Part shown: piece after piece, positions 7,732 through 16,242 of the stretch
Position numbering within the stretch: position 1 is the first letter of the stretch
Layout: each line of letters begins with the position of its first letter
Assembly: GCF_030816715.1 (NCBI RefSeq)
Contig: NZ_JAUSYH010000001.1
Coordinates: 3,100,001 to 3,164,000 of the forward strand
Origin: Streptomyces achromogenes
Lineage (GTDB): Bacteria; Actinomycetota; Actinomycetes; Streptomycetales; Streptomycetaceae
Length of the DNA: 64,000 bases
Direction of reading: 5' to 3'
Notes under the pieces: generated by a model
The model's input: the letters and a program-made list of their open reading frames with translations, nothing else
What the model was told of the DNA's origin: nothing
The model's database searches: none
Translations under genes and position numbers: made by a program

Positions 7732-9384
7732 CTACTTCCTTCTCAAACGGGACTTCAGTTTCCTGGCAGCGCCCCCCAGCGCCCGCCGGATGACCGTCCT
7801 CTTCGGGGGGTGGAGCTGGGCCGTGTCGACGACGACGCGTCCCTTCGGGTTGACGAGCGCCGACGCCCGGTACGGGTCCTTCTCCGGACCCCACAACCGG
7901 GCCAGCGGCATGGGCAGCCCCTCGCCGCGCACGGGTATCTCGTAGGTGAACCCTGCCACGTCCAGGTATACCCGCACACCCCGCCCGGCGGTGACGAGGT
8001 CCAGCGGGACCCGGACGTGCAGCGCCGTGGCCGCGCCGTCCTCGGTGGGCTCCACCGTGATCTCGCCCGTCGGCGCGGGCAGGGCGTGGTCGGGCTTCAG
8101 CCGCCGGGCACCCGCCTTGTCCGCGGACTTCGGCATGGCCCCCTTGACGAGCCGCAGCGCGACGCCGTCGGTGTCGACGTCGCCGACCACCGGCACCCGC
8201 ACGGACGCCGTGTAGGTGAGCGCCTCGCCCTGCTGCTCCCAGGCGGAGGCCAGCAGCTCGGTGCCCTCGGCGAGCGGGGCCGGCACGGACTCCCCGAGCA
8301 GCTCGTACACCCGGTCGGCCAGGCCGATACGCGGGTCGCGGAAGCCGGGGTAGCGGGCGAAGGCGCGGCCGCCCTCGAGGACGAACGGGGTCGCTCCGCG
8401 CTTCTTCTCCGACGAGATCGCCTCGGCCAGCTCGTCGATCGCGCCGGCCTGCGCGAGGGCGATCCGCACCCGGCGCTTGACGTCCATCGCGTCGCGGATG
8501 CCGTCGGTGAAGTACGTGTCGGCCAGTCGCGCTATGCCCGCGCAGATCTGCCGCCGCAGCTCGCGGTCGAGGGCCGGGAAGTCGTCCTGGACGAGCTTGG
8601 CCAGCTCCCAGGTGAAGTGCCGCCGCAGGACCGCGTCACGCTGCGGGCCCGCCTCGATGAGGCCGGCCGTGAAGTCCATGATCTCCGCGGTGGCACGCAG
8701 CCGGGCCAGATGGTCGGCACGGTAGGTGATGTTGCTGGCGTCGCCCCGCTTGACCGCGTAGTAGCAGACGTAGTCGGCCACCACCGAGATCTTCGCCGCG
8801 CGCACGCACGCCTCGATGGTGAACGGCTGGTCGCTGCCCACCGGCAGGTGCTCGGGGAAGCGCAGCTTGTACTTCTCGACCAGCTCCCGCCGGAACAGCT
8901 TGGTGTTGGCGAGGGTGAACGGCAGCGCCGAGTCGTACAGGCTGACGTCCGCGTCGTTCTTCTTGTACAGCGCCTGGTGCACGTAGCGGCCGTTGGTGCC
9001 GACCATCTTGCCGACGACGACGTCGGAGCCGTGCTTGTCGCCGTACTTCACCATGCGCTCCAGGGCTTCCTCGCCCAGGTAGTCGTCGGAGCCGATGAAG
9101 TACACGTAGCGGCCGGTGGCCACCTCGAGCGCGCGGTTGCTGGGCGCGGCCGGGCCGCCGGAGTTGGGCTGGTGGAGCACCTTCACGGTGTCCGGGTACA
9201 GCGCCGCGAACCGGTCCAGTTCGGGGCCGCTGTCGTCGGTGGAGCCGTCGTCGACCGCGACGATCTCGAGCCGTTCGCGGCCTATGCTCTGCCCGAGGAG
9301 CGAGTTCAGGCACTCCGTCAGGTAGGGCATGGTGTTGTACACGGCGATGACGACGGTGACGTCGGGAGCCGGAGCCGCCCTCAT
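7732..9384 (-). CDS. GT2 glycosyltransferase, TarS/TarP-like (polyribitol-phosphate glycosylation)
   Basis: 550 residues. GT-A domain at residues 8-250: VVIAVYNT, VDDGSTDD (45-51), NSGGPAAPSNRALE (74-87), FIGSDDY (metal-binding, 97-102), GTNGRYVHQALY and VGSDQPFTIEA with the likely catalytic base D185. The order NSGGP/NRAL/NGR..HQ/DQ.F/YYAVKR matches staphylococcal TarS and TarP, which add GlcNAc to ribitol teichoic acid. A middle helical part and a C-terminal beta-rich region (about 350-550) again resemble TarS; the tail is Lys/Arg-rich. ATG at 9384 overlaps the stop of the preceding gene (ATGA), so translation is probably coupled. Acceptor specificity is inferred. Confidence 0.85.
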   Translation of the reverse strand: MRAAPAPDVTVVIAVYNTMPYLTECLNSLLGQSIGRERLEIVAVDDGSTDDSGPELDRFAALYPDTVKVLHQPNSGGPAAPSNRALEVATGRYVYFIGSDDYLGEEALERMVKYGDKHGSDVVVGKMVGTNGRYVHQALYKKNDADVSLYDSALPFTLANTKLFRRELVEKYKLRFPEHLPVGSDQPFTIEACVRAAKISVVADYVCYYAVKRGDASNITYRADHLARLRATAEIMDFTAGLIEAGPQRDAVLRRHFTWELAKLVQDDFPALDRELRRQICAGIARLADTYFTDGIRDAMDVKRRVRIALAQAGAIDELAEAISSEKKRGATPFVLEGGRAFARYPGFRDPRIGLADRVYELLGESVPAPLAEGTELLASAWEQQGEALTYTASVRVPVVGDVDTDGVALRLVKGAMPKSADKAGARRLKPDHALPAPTGEITVEPTEDGAATALHVRVPLDLVTAGRGVRVYLDVAGFTYEIPVRGEGLPMPLARLWGPEKDPYRASALVNPKGRVVVDTAQLHPPKRTVIRRALGGAARKLKSRLRRK

Positions 9385-10964
9385 GATCCCGCCTTCGGGT
9401 TTCCGGGGACGAGACGGGTGTACAGCCCGTCGAGGACCTCGGCCTGCGCCTCCCAGGTCCAGGTGTCCAGCAGACCGGGCTTGTCGTAGGCCGCCCGGTA
9501 CTTCTCGGGGTCGGCCAGCACGGCCTTGATCGCGCGCGCCAGGTCGTCGATGTCCTCGGCCCGGCAGACCTCGCCCTGGCCCGTGGCACGGGTGACCTCG
9601 GACATGGTCTTCACGTCGCTCACCACCAGCGGCAGCCGGGCGTGCGAGTACTCGAAGAACTTCGTGATCAGGGCGATCTCGTGGTTCGGCCAGTGGTGGA
9701 TCGGGATGCAGCCGACGTTCGCCGCGGACAGGAAGCGGACCACCTGCCAGTGCTTGACGTACGGCACCGCGTGCAGCCGGTCGCCGACGCCGAGCTCCCG
9801 GGCGCGGGCGAGCAGGCCCTGGATGTAGCCGGCCGCCGGCGCGGGCACGACGAACGCCATGTGCACGCCGTCCAGCTTCGGCAGGGCCTCGACCATGTCG
9901 CCGAGGCCGCGCTGCGCGCCGGGCGAGCCGCTGTAGACGACCAGCGGGACGTCCGGTCCGATCCCGCACAGCTCGCGCAGGTCCGGCTCCGGCTCGGTGT
10001 CCTCGATCGCCGGGTCACGCTCGACGGGGCGGTCGGGGGCGTTGAGGACGACGGTCGGCTGCTCGTCGAGGCCGTGGCGCTCGCGCAGCAGGTCGGCCAG
10101 GCCCTCGGAGACCGTGACCACGGCGTCGGCGAACGGGGCGTACTCGCTCTCGTGCGCGGTGTTGCCGGGGATCCAGTGGGCGTTGTCCTCCCACGGGCGC
10201 ACGCCCGGCAGGAACTCGTGGGCGTCCCACACCAGCTTGACCGTGCGGCCCTTGGCGCGGGCGCGGACGGCGGCGCGGGCGCCGACGCCCAGCATGCGGA
10301 AGTCGTTGGCGTGGATGAGATCGGGCTTGAGGGCGTCGATCTCCGCGCCGTACGTCAACTCGTAGTCCCACAGCACCGGTTCGAGGCGGCGCCAGGCGCG
10401 CTTGCCCTTGACGGCCTTCCAGGTCGCGGTGAAGGCGCGGTCGACCGGGCCGTGCAGGCCACGGCCGGCCTTCTGGGCCTGGCTGCTCTGCCGGGCGCGG
10501 AACCCGACCCACTTCTGCATGAACTTCGACACCGGTCCGGCCACCGTGAGGCGGGCCTTCTCGGCCTTGCGGAACAACGGGGAGCCGACCGCCTTCGGCG
10601 CGACCTTCAGCGCGGCGCGGCGGGTGGCCACGTCCACGCGCCAGGCCTTGATCCACTGACGGCGGTAGGCGGCCATCGGACCCGGCGGGTAGGCGAGCGG
10701 ACGGCGCAGCGGCGAGCGGTGACGTTCGGCGTGCCGCTTGGCCAGCGGGGTCTTCAGCGGCAGCAGCCGGACCTCGGCGTCGCCGAGCTTCCAGCTGCGG
10801 CCGTTGCCGGAGCGGACGAGACCGAGCAGCACCACGTCCCAGCCGGCGGCCGCGGCGGACTCGGCTGCCTTCTGCACCCGCGAGTCGCCGTCGACCTTGT
10901 TGTCGACCAGCATGACGACGCGCCCCTTGACGGGGCGGGGTGCGCCGGCACTCTGCGCTTCCAT
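9381..10964 (-). CDS. GT4-type (GT-B) glycosyltransferase
   Basis: 527 residues. N-terminal acceptor half starts VVMLVDNKVDGDSRVQKAAESAAAAGWDV; it holds a long basic, helix-rich insertion at about 70-200 and then DLIHANDFRML and WDAHEFLPG. The C-terminal donor half has VVYSGSPGAQRGLGDMVEALP and the nucleotide-sugar motif HEIALITKFFEYSHARLPLVVSD. It is related to the N-terminal half of the neighbouring two-domain protein (both begin with VDGDSRVQK/ITGDSRVQK and both have a HANDxxM stretch), so the two probably arose by duplication. ATG at 10964 with GAGAGG ahead; 20 bases downstream of the double-GT gene. Confidence 0.88.
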   Translation of the reverse strand: MEAQSAGAPRPVKGRVVMLVDNKVDGDSRVQKAAESAAAAGWDVVLLGLVRSGNGRSWKLGDAEVRLLPLKTPLAKRHAERHRSPLRRPLAYPPGPMAAYRRQWIKAWRVDVATRRAALKVAPKAVGSPLFRKAEKARLTVAGPVSKFMQKWVGFRARQSSQAQKAGRGLHGPVDRAFTATWKAVKGKRAWRRLEPVLWDYELTYGAEIDALKPDLIHANDFRMLGVGARAAVRARAKGRTVKLVWDAHEFLPGVRPWEDNAHWIPGNTAHESEYAPFADAVVTVSEGLADLLRERHGLDEQPTVVLNAPDRPVERDPAIEDTEPEPDLRELCGIGPDVPLVVYSGSPGAQRGLGDMVEALPKLDGVHMAFVVPAPAAGYIQGLLARARELGVGDRLHAVPYVKHWQVVRFLSAANVGCIPIHHWPNHEIALITKFFEYSHARLPLVVSDVKTMSEVTRATGQGEVCRAEDIDDLARAIKAVLADPEKYRAAYDKPGLLDTWTWEAQAEVLDGLYTRLVPGNPKAGS

Positions 10965-10984
10965 TGACAGCCTCTCTAAACCGG

Positions 10985-13573
10985 TCACTTGAGAAAATCG
11001 CTGAGGACCTGCACGGTCCAGGTCCCGTCGTGGTACATACGGGCGAACGCGGCGGACTCCCGGCCGATCCTGGCCGTGCCCTCGCGGTCGTCGACGAGGG
11101 CCTTCACGACCTCGCCGAGGGTGTCGGGGGTGGCGGAGACGATGGGCAGGGCGCCGTCCGTCGCGGCCTTCACACCATCGCTGATGTAGGCGACGACAGG
11201 CTTACCGGCAGCCATCGCCTCGACGGCGAACGTGCCATAACTGCCCGTGGTGAACTGGTCGAGCACCAGGTCGCAGCTCTGCACCAGCTCGCGCATCTCG
11301 GCCCACGGGATGCCCTCGGCGAGCCTGAACTCGATGAGTCCCTGGTCGTGGAGCTCGGTCATCACGGGGATGATCCGGTCGGTTCCCTTGGTCCACCGCT
11401 TCGAGGGGGCGTGCAGCACCAGCGGCCGCTCGCGCTCCATCACCGGGCGGTCCGTGGCCCAGGCGAGGACGTCCACGACCAGCGGCGCCCACTTCGCGGT
11501 CGGCAGGTCCTCCAGCAGGTCAGGCGTGGTGACGTACAGCGGCAGACCGGCCTCGGTGGCGATCCGCTTGTTCCGCTCGGCCTTGGCCTGGAGCTTCTTC
11601 GCGATGCCCTTGGGGGCGTCGTGGAAGAGCGAGAACGGGTGGCGCGCCATGTGGTTGCCGGGGTGCCGGATCTCGCTGCCGTGGGCGAGGAGCGCCACCT
11701 TGATACGGGCCTGCTTCAGCGCGTCGAGGTCACCGGCGATCGAGGAGCCGTTGAGATTGCCGAAGACCGGCATGAACGCGTCGACCAGCAGATGCGTATA
11801 ACGTCCGACGATCCGTTCCACCTGCTGGAACTGGACGGGCAGCTCACCGAGCGCGGTCGCGTCGACGTAGACGTCGGCCGGGTAGTCGAAGGACTCCGGC
11901 TGCTTGTTCATGACGACCTCGACCGACACGTCCGGGTTGACGCGCGTGATCGCCTGGGCGTACGCGGCGCCCTGGCCCGCGTAGTTGGCCGGGCCGAGGC
12001 CCAGCCGGACGCGGGTCTCGCCGAGCTTCTTCCAGGTCGGCTGCCCGTCGCCGTCCGTGATCTCCACGGTCCGTACGGCGTCCGGGGTCTCCTGCACCGT
12101 CCAGGACAGCTCGGGTCGCGGGCCGGGCGGGGTCTTCTTCGACAGCTCGCGGTACAGCTTCAGCAGCTTGGCGCTCTGCGTCTCCCAGGACAGGTCCGAG
12201 CGGACCTCCTCGGTGATCGCCTCGGCGAGCTCGGCGCGGCGCTCCATGGCCCGTGCGGCGGCCGTGGCGAACGTCTTCGGGTCGTCCCAGGTCCACACCT
12301 CGCCCAGGCCGCGCTCCTCGACGTACGCCTTGATGACCTTCACGTCGCTGGTGACCAGCGGCAGTCCGGCCTGCAGGTACTCGGAGACCTTCGTCGGCAG
12401 CGAGACCTCGCAGTTGGGGACCCGCCGGAAGGGGGTGAGGCCGAGGTCGGCGGAGGAGAGGTAGTCGGCGACCTCGTGCTGCGGCACGTACGGCACCAGG
12501 TGCACGCGGTCGCGGACGCCGAGGGCCTCGGCCCGGGCGAACAGCTGCTCGAGCAGGGGCGTCATCCGGCCGTGGACCAGGGCGAGATGGAAGCCCGGAA
12601 GGTCCGGCATGCCGTCGATGACCGCGTCCACACCGCGCTCCGGGCCGATCCAGCCGGCATAGACCATCAACGGCGTCTCGGGGCCGAGACCGCAGGCCTT
12701 GCGCACCGACGAGGTGGACCGGCCGCCGCCGATCACCTCACGGACCGGCGAGTTGCCCACGACCAGCGGCGACTTCGTCAGCTTGTGGTCGTTCTTCAGC
12801 AGTTCCGCCATCTGCGGGGACACGGTGACGACCGCGTCGGCGCGGCCGATGAACTCGGCCTCCACCGCGGGCAGCGCGGATGCCTGGCGGGCGTTGGGCC
12901 ACTCCACGCCCTTGATGTACTCGTGCGCGTCGTACAGCCAGACGCAGGTCCGGCCGCGGGCGCGCAGCCGGGCCGCGCTGAGCGCCGCCGTGGCGATCAT
13001 CGTCACGTCGTTGGCGTGGATGACGTCCGGCTCGACCTCTTCGATGACCGGCCCGAAGGCGAGGTCGAGGTCGACCACCTGCGGCCAGTCACGGCGCCAG
13101 TCGCCGACCGGCGCCGGGTCCTTGGACTTGCGCCGCTGCTCCCACTTGAACGCCTTGACCCGCAGCCGGTGCACCGACCGGCGGGCCCGCAGCGCGGCCT
13201 TGATCGACGCCCGGCGCGGGGTGCCCGCGTACGCGGTCTCGGCGGACTTCTGCCGGACCCACGCCTTGTAGGCCGCGGTGTAGCGGTTCAGGGCCGCCTG
13301 GTCCTGCAGGTTGAACTGGGTGGCGGCCGCCCGCAGGGGGCGCGCCTTGCGGGTGTTCACCTCACGCAGGTAGTCCACGCCCACCGGGACGCGGATCACC
13401 TCGATCGGACCCATCTTCGACCGCTGGACGCGCTTGTTGTCGCTCCGGCCGATGAGGGTGACGTCCCAGCCGTCCCGGGCCGCGGCGACAGCGGTCTTCT
13501 GTACGCGAGAGTCGCCTGTGATGCCGTTGGCGACAATCACGGCAAGGCGCGGCCGGCGGGCAGGGGATTCCAT
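10985..13573 (-). CDS. Double GT-B glycosyltransferase fusion
   Basis: 862 residues carrying two GT-B modules. Module 1 (about 1-440): IVANGITGDSRVQKTAV, the basic helical insertion, DVIHANDVTMIATAA, YDAHEYIKGVEW, VYAGWIGPERGV and the donor-binding EVSLPTKVSEYLQAGLPLVTSD. Module 2 (about 505-862): GLGPANYAGQGAAYAQAI, a central SEIRHPGNHMARHPFSLFH stretch, LHAPSKRWTKGTDRI and QFTTGSYGTFAVEAMAAGKPVVAY. Such proteins can add two sugars in succession. The ATG at 13573 has GGAGG upstream. It lies about 100 bases after the Gfo/Idh gene in the same orientation. Neither donor nor acceptor can be read from sequence. Confidence 0.87.
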   Translation of the reverse strand: MESPARRPRLAVIVANGITGDSRVQKTAVAAARDGWDVTLIGRSDNKRVQRSKMGPIEVIRVPVGVDYLREVNTRKARPLRAAATQFNLQDQAALNRYTAAYKAWVRQKSAETAYAGTPRRASIKAALRARRSVHRLRVKAFKWEQRRKSKDPAPVGDWRRDWPQVVDLDLAFGPVIEEVEPDVIHANDVTMIATAALSAARLRARGRTCVWLYDAHEYIKGVEWPNARQASALPAVEAEFIGRADAVVTVSPQMAELLKNDHKLTKSPLVVGNSPVREVIGGGRSTSSVRKACGLGPETPLMVYAGWIGPERGVDAVIDGMPDLPGFHLALVHGRMTPLLEQLFARAEALGVRDRVHLVPYVPQHEVADYLSSADLGLTPFRRVPNCEVSLPTKVSEYLQAGLPLVTSDVKVIKAYVEERGLGEVWTWDDPKTFATAAARAMERRAELAEAITEEVRSDLSWETQSAKLLKLYRELSKKTPPGPRPELSWTVQETPDAVRTVEITDGDGQPTWKKLGETRVRLGLGPANYAGQGAAYAQAITRVNPDVSVEVVMNKQPESFDYPADVYVDATALGELPVQFQQVERIVGRYTHLLVDAFMPVFGNLNGSSIAGDLDALKQARIKVALLAHGSEIRHPGNHMARHPFSLFHDAPKGIAKKLQAKAERNKRIATEAGLPLYVTTPDLLEDLPTAKWAPLVVDVLAWATDRPVMERERPLVLHAPSKRWTKGTDRIIPVMTELHDQGLIEFRLAEGIPWAEMRELVQSCDLVLDQFTTGSYGTFAVEAMAAGKPVVAYISDGVKAATDGALPIVSATPDTLGEVVKALVDDREGTARIGRESAAFARMYHDGTWTVQVLSDFLK

Positions 13574-13676
13574 GTGTGAGTTCCTCCGAGTGGAAGACAG
13601 AAGTTCGGCGTCCCCGGTTCCACGATCTGGTGGGAACCGGGGACGGGCGTTGTCGGCGACCCGCCATGCGGGTGAG

Positions 13677-14696
13677 TCAGGCCGCTCCGCTGCGGCTGTC
13701 GTCGAACCGCAGGGTCTTGCCTTCGGCCGCCGATTCCAGCACCGCGGCCGCCACCTCGACGGTGCGCATGCCCTGACGCAGGGTGCAGATGTCGGCGGGC
13801 TTGCCGAGCACCGCGTCCCGGAAGAGCTCGTGCTCCACCAGGAGCGGCTCACGCTTCGCGATCGCGTACCGGATCATGTCGCCCTCGGAGACACCGCGGA
13901 AGGCCCGCAGGGCCTCCCACTCGGTGGTCACCGCGGCGTTGGAGTGGAACGTCAGATCGGCGGTGAGGGTGTCGGCTATGAAACAGCCCCGCTCACCGGT
14001 GACCGAGGTGAACCGCTCCTTGAGCGGGCTCAGCCAGTTCACCAGGTGGTTGACCATGGTGCCGTCGTCGAGACGACCGACCGCGGAGACCATGTCCTCG
14101 TGCTCACGACCGCTCTTGGACACGGTGTGCGCGGCGATGGACACGTACTGCCGCCCCGTCACCCAGCCGGTGAGGTCGATGTCGTGGGTGGCGAGGTCCT
14201 TGACGACGCCGACGTCCGCGATGCGGTGCGGGAAGGGGCCCTGACGGCGGGTGACGACCTGGTAGACGTCGCCCAGCTCGCCGGCCTCCAGCCGCGTCCG
14301 CAGCGACATCAGCGCCGGGTTGCACCGCTCGATGTGACCGACGCCCGCCACCAGACCGCGCGACTCGAACGCGTCGACGAGACGACGGGCGCCCTCGACG
14401 GTGTCGGCGACCGGCTTCTCGACCAGCGCGCAGACCCCGGCCTCGGCGAGCGCCAGACCGACCGGCTCGTGCAGGGCGGTGGGGCAGGCCACGACGGCGT
14501 AGTCCACACCGAGTGCGATGAGCTCCTCGACGGTGTTCAGGATCGGCGCCCCCTGGGCGGCGCCGAACTTGTCACCCATCGGGTCGACGACGCCGACGAG
14601 TTCGACGCCGTCCAGACCGGACAGGACGCGGGCGTGGTGACGCCCCATGGAACCGAGGCCGACGAGTCCTGCTCGCAGCGACTTCCCGGTACTCAC
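13677..14696 (-). CDS. Gfo/Idh/MocA oxidoreductase, WbpB/WlbA-like UDP-GlcNAcA 3-dehydrogenase
   Basis: 339 residues. NAD-binding motif GLVGLGSMGRHHARVL at 11-25, EKPVADT with the conserved Lys at residue 94, and ATHDIDL with catalytic His171. The family oxidises or reduces sugar hydroxyls. Next to an aminotransferase of the DegT family and a hexapeptide acetyltransferase, the best match in role is WbpB/WlbA, which oxidises C3 of UDP-GlcNAcA before amination. The GTG start at 14696 overlaps the aminotransferase stop by four bases (GTGA), so the two products are translationally coupled, as expected for enzymes that hand on an unstable 3-keto sugar. Confidence 0.85.
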   Translation of the reverse strand: MSTGKSLRAGLVGLGSMGRHHARVLSGLDGVELVGVVDPMGDKFGAAQGAPILNTVEELIALGVDYAVVACPTALHEPVGLALAEAGVCALVEKPVADTVEGARRLVDAFESRGLVAGVGHIERCNPALMSLRTRLEAGELGDVYQVVTRRQGPFPHRIADVGVVKDLATHDIDLTGWVTGRQYVSIAAHTVSKSGREHEDMVSAVGRLDDGTMVNHLVNWLSPLKERFTSVTGERGCFIADTLTADLTFHSNAAVTTEWEALRAFRGVSEGDMIRYAIAKREPLLVEHELFRDAVLGKPADICTLRQGMRTVEVAAAVLESAAEGKTLRFDDSRSGAA

Positions 14697-15808
14697 AGTT
14701 GCTCCCCCAGAGCATTGACAGCGGTGACGATGCGCTCAAGGTCCTGCGTGGACAGGGCCGGGTGCACGGGCAGCGACACGACCTCGGCGGCCGCACGGTC
14801 CGTCTCGGGCAGGTCCCAGACACGACCCGCCTTCTGGTCCGGCTCCCAGTACGGCTTCAGCCGGTGGATGGGCGTCGGGTAGTACACGGCGTTGCCGATG
14901 CCGGCCTCGGTCAGCTTGGCCATGGCGGCGTCGCGGTCACCCTGGATGCGCACCGTGTACTGGTGGTAGATGTGCCGCGCGCCCTCGGCGACCTTCGGCG
15001 TGAGCACGTTGGGCGCGGTGATGTGCTCGGTGAGGAACGCGGCGTTGGCGATGCGCTGCTCGGTCCAGCCGTCCAGCTTGCGCCGCTGGACACGGCCGAT
15101 GGCCGCGGACACGTCCGTCATACGCACGTTGGCACCGACGATCTCGTTGGCGTAGCGCTGCTCCATGCCCTGGTTGCGCAGCAGGCGCAGGGTCCGCGCG
15201 GTCTCCGCGTCCCCGGTGGAGATCATGCCGCCCTCGAGGCTGTGCATGTTCTTCGTCGGGTAGAAGCTGAACGTGCCCGCGGCGCCGAACGCGCCGACCG
15301 GGGTGCCGTTCAGCGCGGCCGCGTGCGCCTGGCAGGCGTCCTCGACCACGGCGAGCCCGTGCTGCTCCGCGATCGCCATGATCTGGTCCATGGCGGCCGG
15401 GTGGCCGTACAGGTGCACCGGCATGATCGCGGCGGTACGCGGCGACAGGGCAGCCTCGACCGCGGCCGGGGACAGACAGAACGTCTCCGGGTCGATGTCG
15501 GCGAACACCACGTCGGCGCCGACCAGCCGGACCGCGTTGGCGGAGGCGGCGAACGAGAACGACGGCACGATGACCTCGTCGCCCGGGCCGAGGCCGAGGG
15601 CGAGGAGCGACAGGTGAAGCGCCGAGGTGCCGGAGTTGACCGCGACACAGTGGCGCCCGTCGACCAGCTCCGAGAACTCCTCCTCGAAGGCGGCGACCTC
15701 GGGTCCTTGGACGACCATGCCGCTGCGCAGTACGCGTACCGCGGCGTCGATCTCCTCCTCGCCGATCACAGGCTTGGCGGCCGGTATGAACACATGGGCG
15801 TCGGTCAT
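14693..15808 (-). CDS. DegT/DnrJ/EryC1/StrS PLP aminotransferase, WbpE/WlbC-like
   Basis: 371 residues. Sugar aminotransferase fold: NSGTSALHLSLLALGLGPGDEV at 58-80, VEDACQAHAA with D157, and the Schiff-base Lys186 in FYPTKNMHSLEGG. It transfers an amino group, normally from glutamate, to a keto-sugar nucleotide. The neighbours suggest UDP-3-keto-GlcNAcA as substrate. Three in-frame starts exist; MTDAHV at 15808 is best because GAGGAGG lies eight bases ahead, whereas the ATG two codons earlier would sit on top of it. It is the first gene of an operon of six genes running down to 6439. An alternative role in another amino-sugar pathway is possible. Confidence 0.88.
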   Translation of the reverse strand: MTDAHVFIPAAKPVIGEEEIDAAVRVLRSGMVVQGPEVAAFEEEFSELVDGRHCVAVNSGTSALHLSLLALGLGPGDEVIVPSFSFAASANAVRLVGADVVFADIDPETFCLSPAAVEAALSPRTAAIMPVHLYGHPAAMDQIMAIAEQHGLAVVEDACQAHAAALNGTPVGAFGAAGTFSFYPTKNMHSLEGGMISTGDAETARTLRLLRNQGMEQRYANEIVGANVRMTDVSAAIGRVQRRKLDGWTEQRIANAAFLTEHITAPNVLTPKVAEGARHIYHQYTVRIQGDRDAAMAKLTEAGIGNAVYYPTPIHRLKPYWEPDQKAGRVWDLPETDRAAAEVVSLPVHPALSTQDLERIVTAVNALGEQL

Positions 15809-16162
15809 CGACATCCCCTCCTCTACGGCGACCTCGAAGGCGCACCACGTCTTGCCTGGTCGGGAAGGAGCCGTGTCGATGCTCAGCACGGCCGCATCCC
15901 TGGTTGTCCGCCGATGCCTGTGGGCGGGCGAACGGCTTGTACACAGGACCCGCCTCATAGGGTTCCTGGCGGGAAGTCAGCCGTGTCCGGCTGGAAGACC
16001 GGATGTGCTCCATCGGCTGTGGTCACGGTGTGCATGTCATCGGCCACCGGGACCACAGTGCACGTTACCAGCCCGCGGACGGCGATTTTCTCCAGGGTTA
16101 TCGCAGTGAAACCCAGTGCGTGGGTGCGCTCTGTCACAAGCAGAACACAGAGTAACCCGCGG
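15809..16162. other. Upstream region of the glycopolymer operon
   Basis: About 350 bases between the aminotransferase start and the rne terminator. It must hold the operon promoter, but no clear -35/-10 pair is visible. A 60-codon minus-strand frame (15955-16137) has no recognisable features and no good start, and was not called. CCCGCC/GGCGGG forms a weak 6-bp inverted repeat near 15950-15975. Confidence 0.4.
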
Positions 16163-16222
16163 GTGAACGGACGGCGACGCGGACACCCGGGGTGCCGGGC
16201 GGCCGCGTCGCCGCGCGTTCAC
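16163..16222 (-). terminator. rne terminator
   Basis: Two 20-base arms, GTGAACGGACGGCGACGCGG and its near-complement (18 of 20 pair), enclose a 20-base loop, starting 20 bases after the rne stop. Confidence 0.75.
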
Positions 16223-16242
16223 GAAGACTGCCTCACGGGACG

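Noticed and set aside
6100..9489. Plus-strand open frame of 1129 codons
   Set aside because: Antisense shadow of the UDP-sugar dehydrogenase and TarS-like genes; composition is typical of reversed high-GC codons and no motif is present.
10940..13579. Plus-strand open frame of 879 codons
   Set aside because: Antisense to the double glycosyltransferase gene; no domain, no ribosome-binding site.
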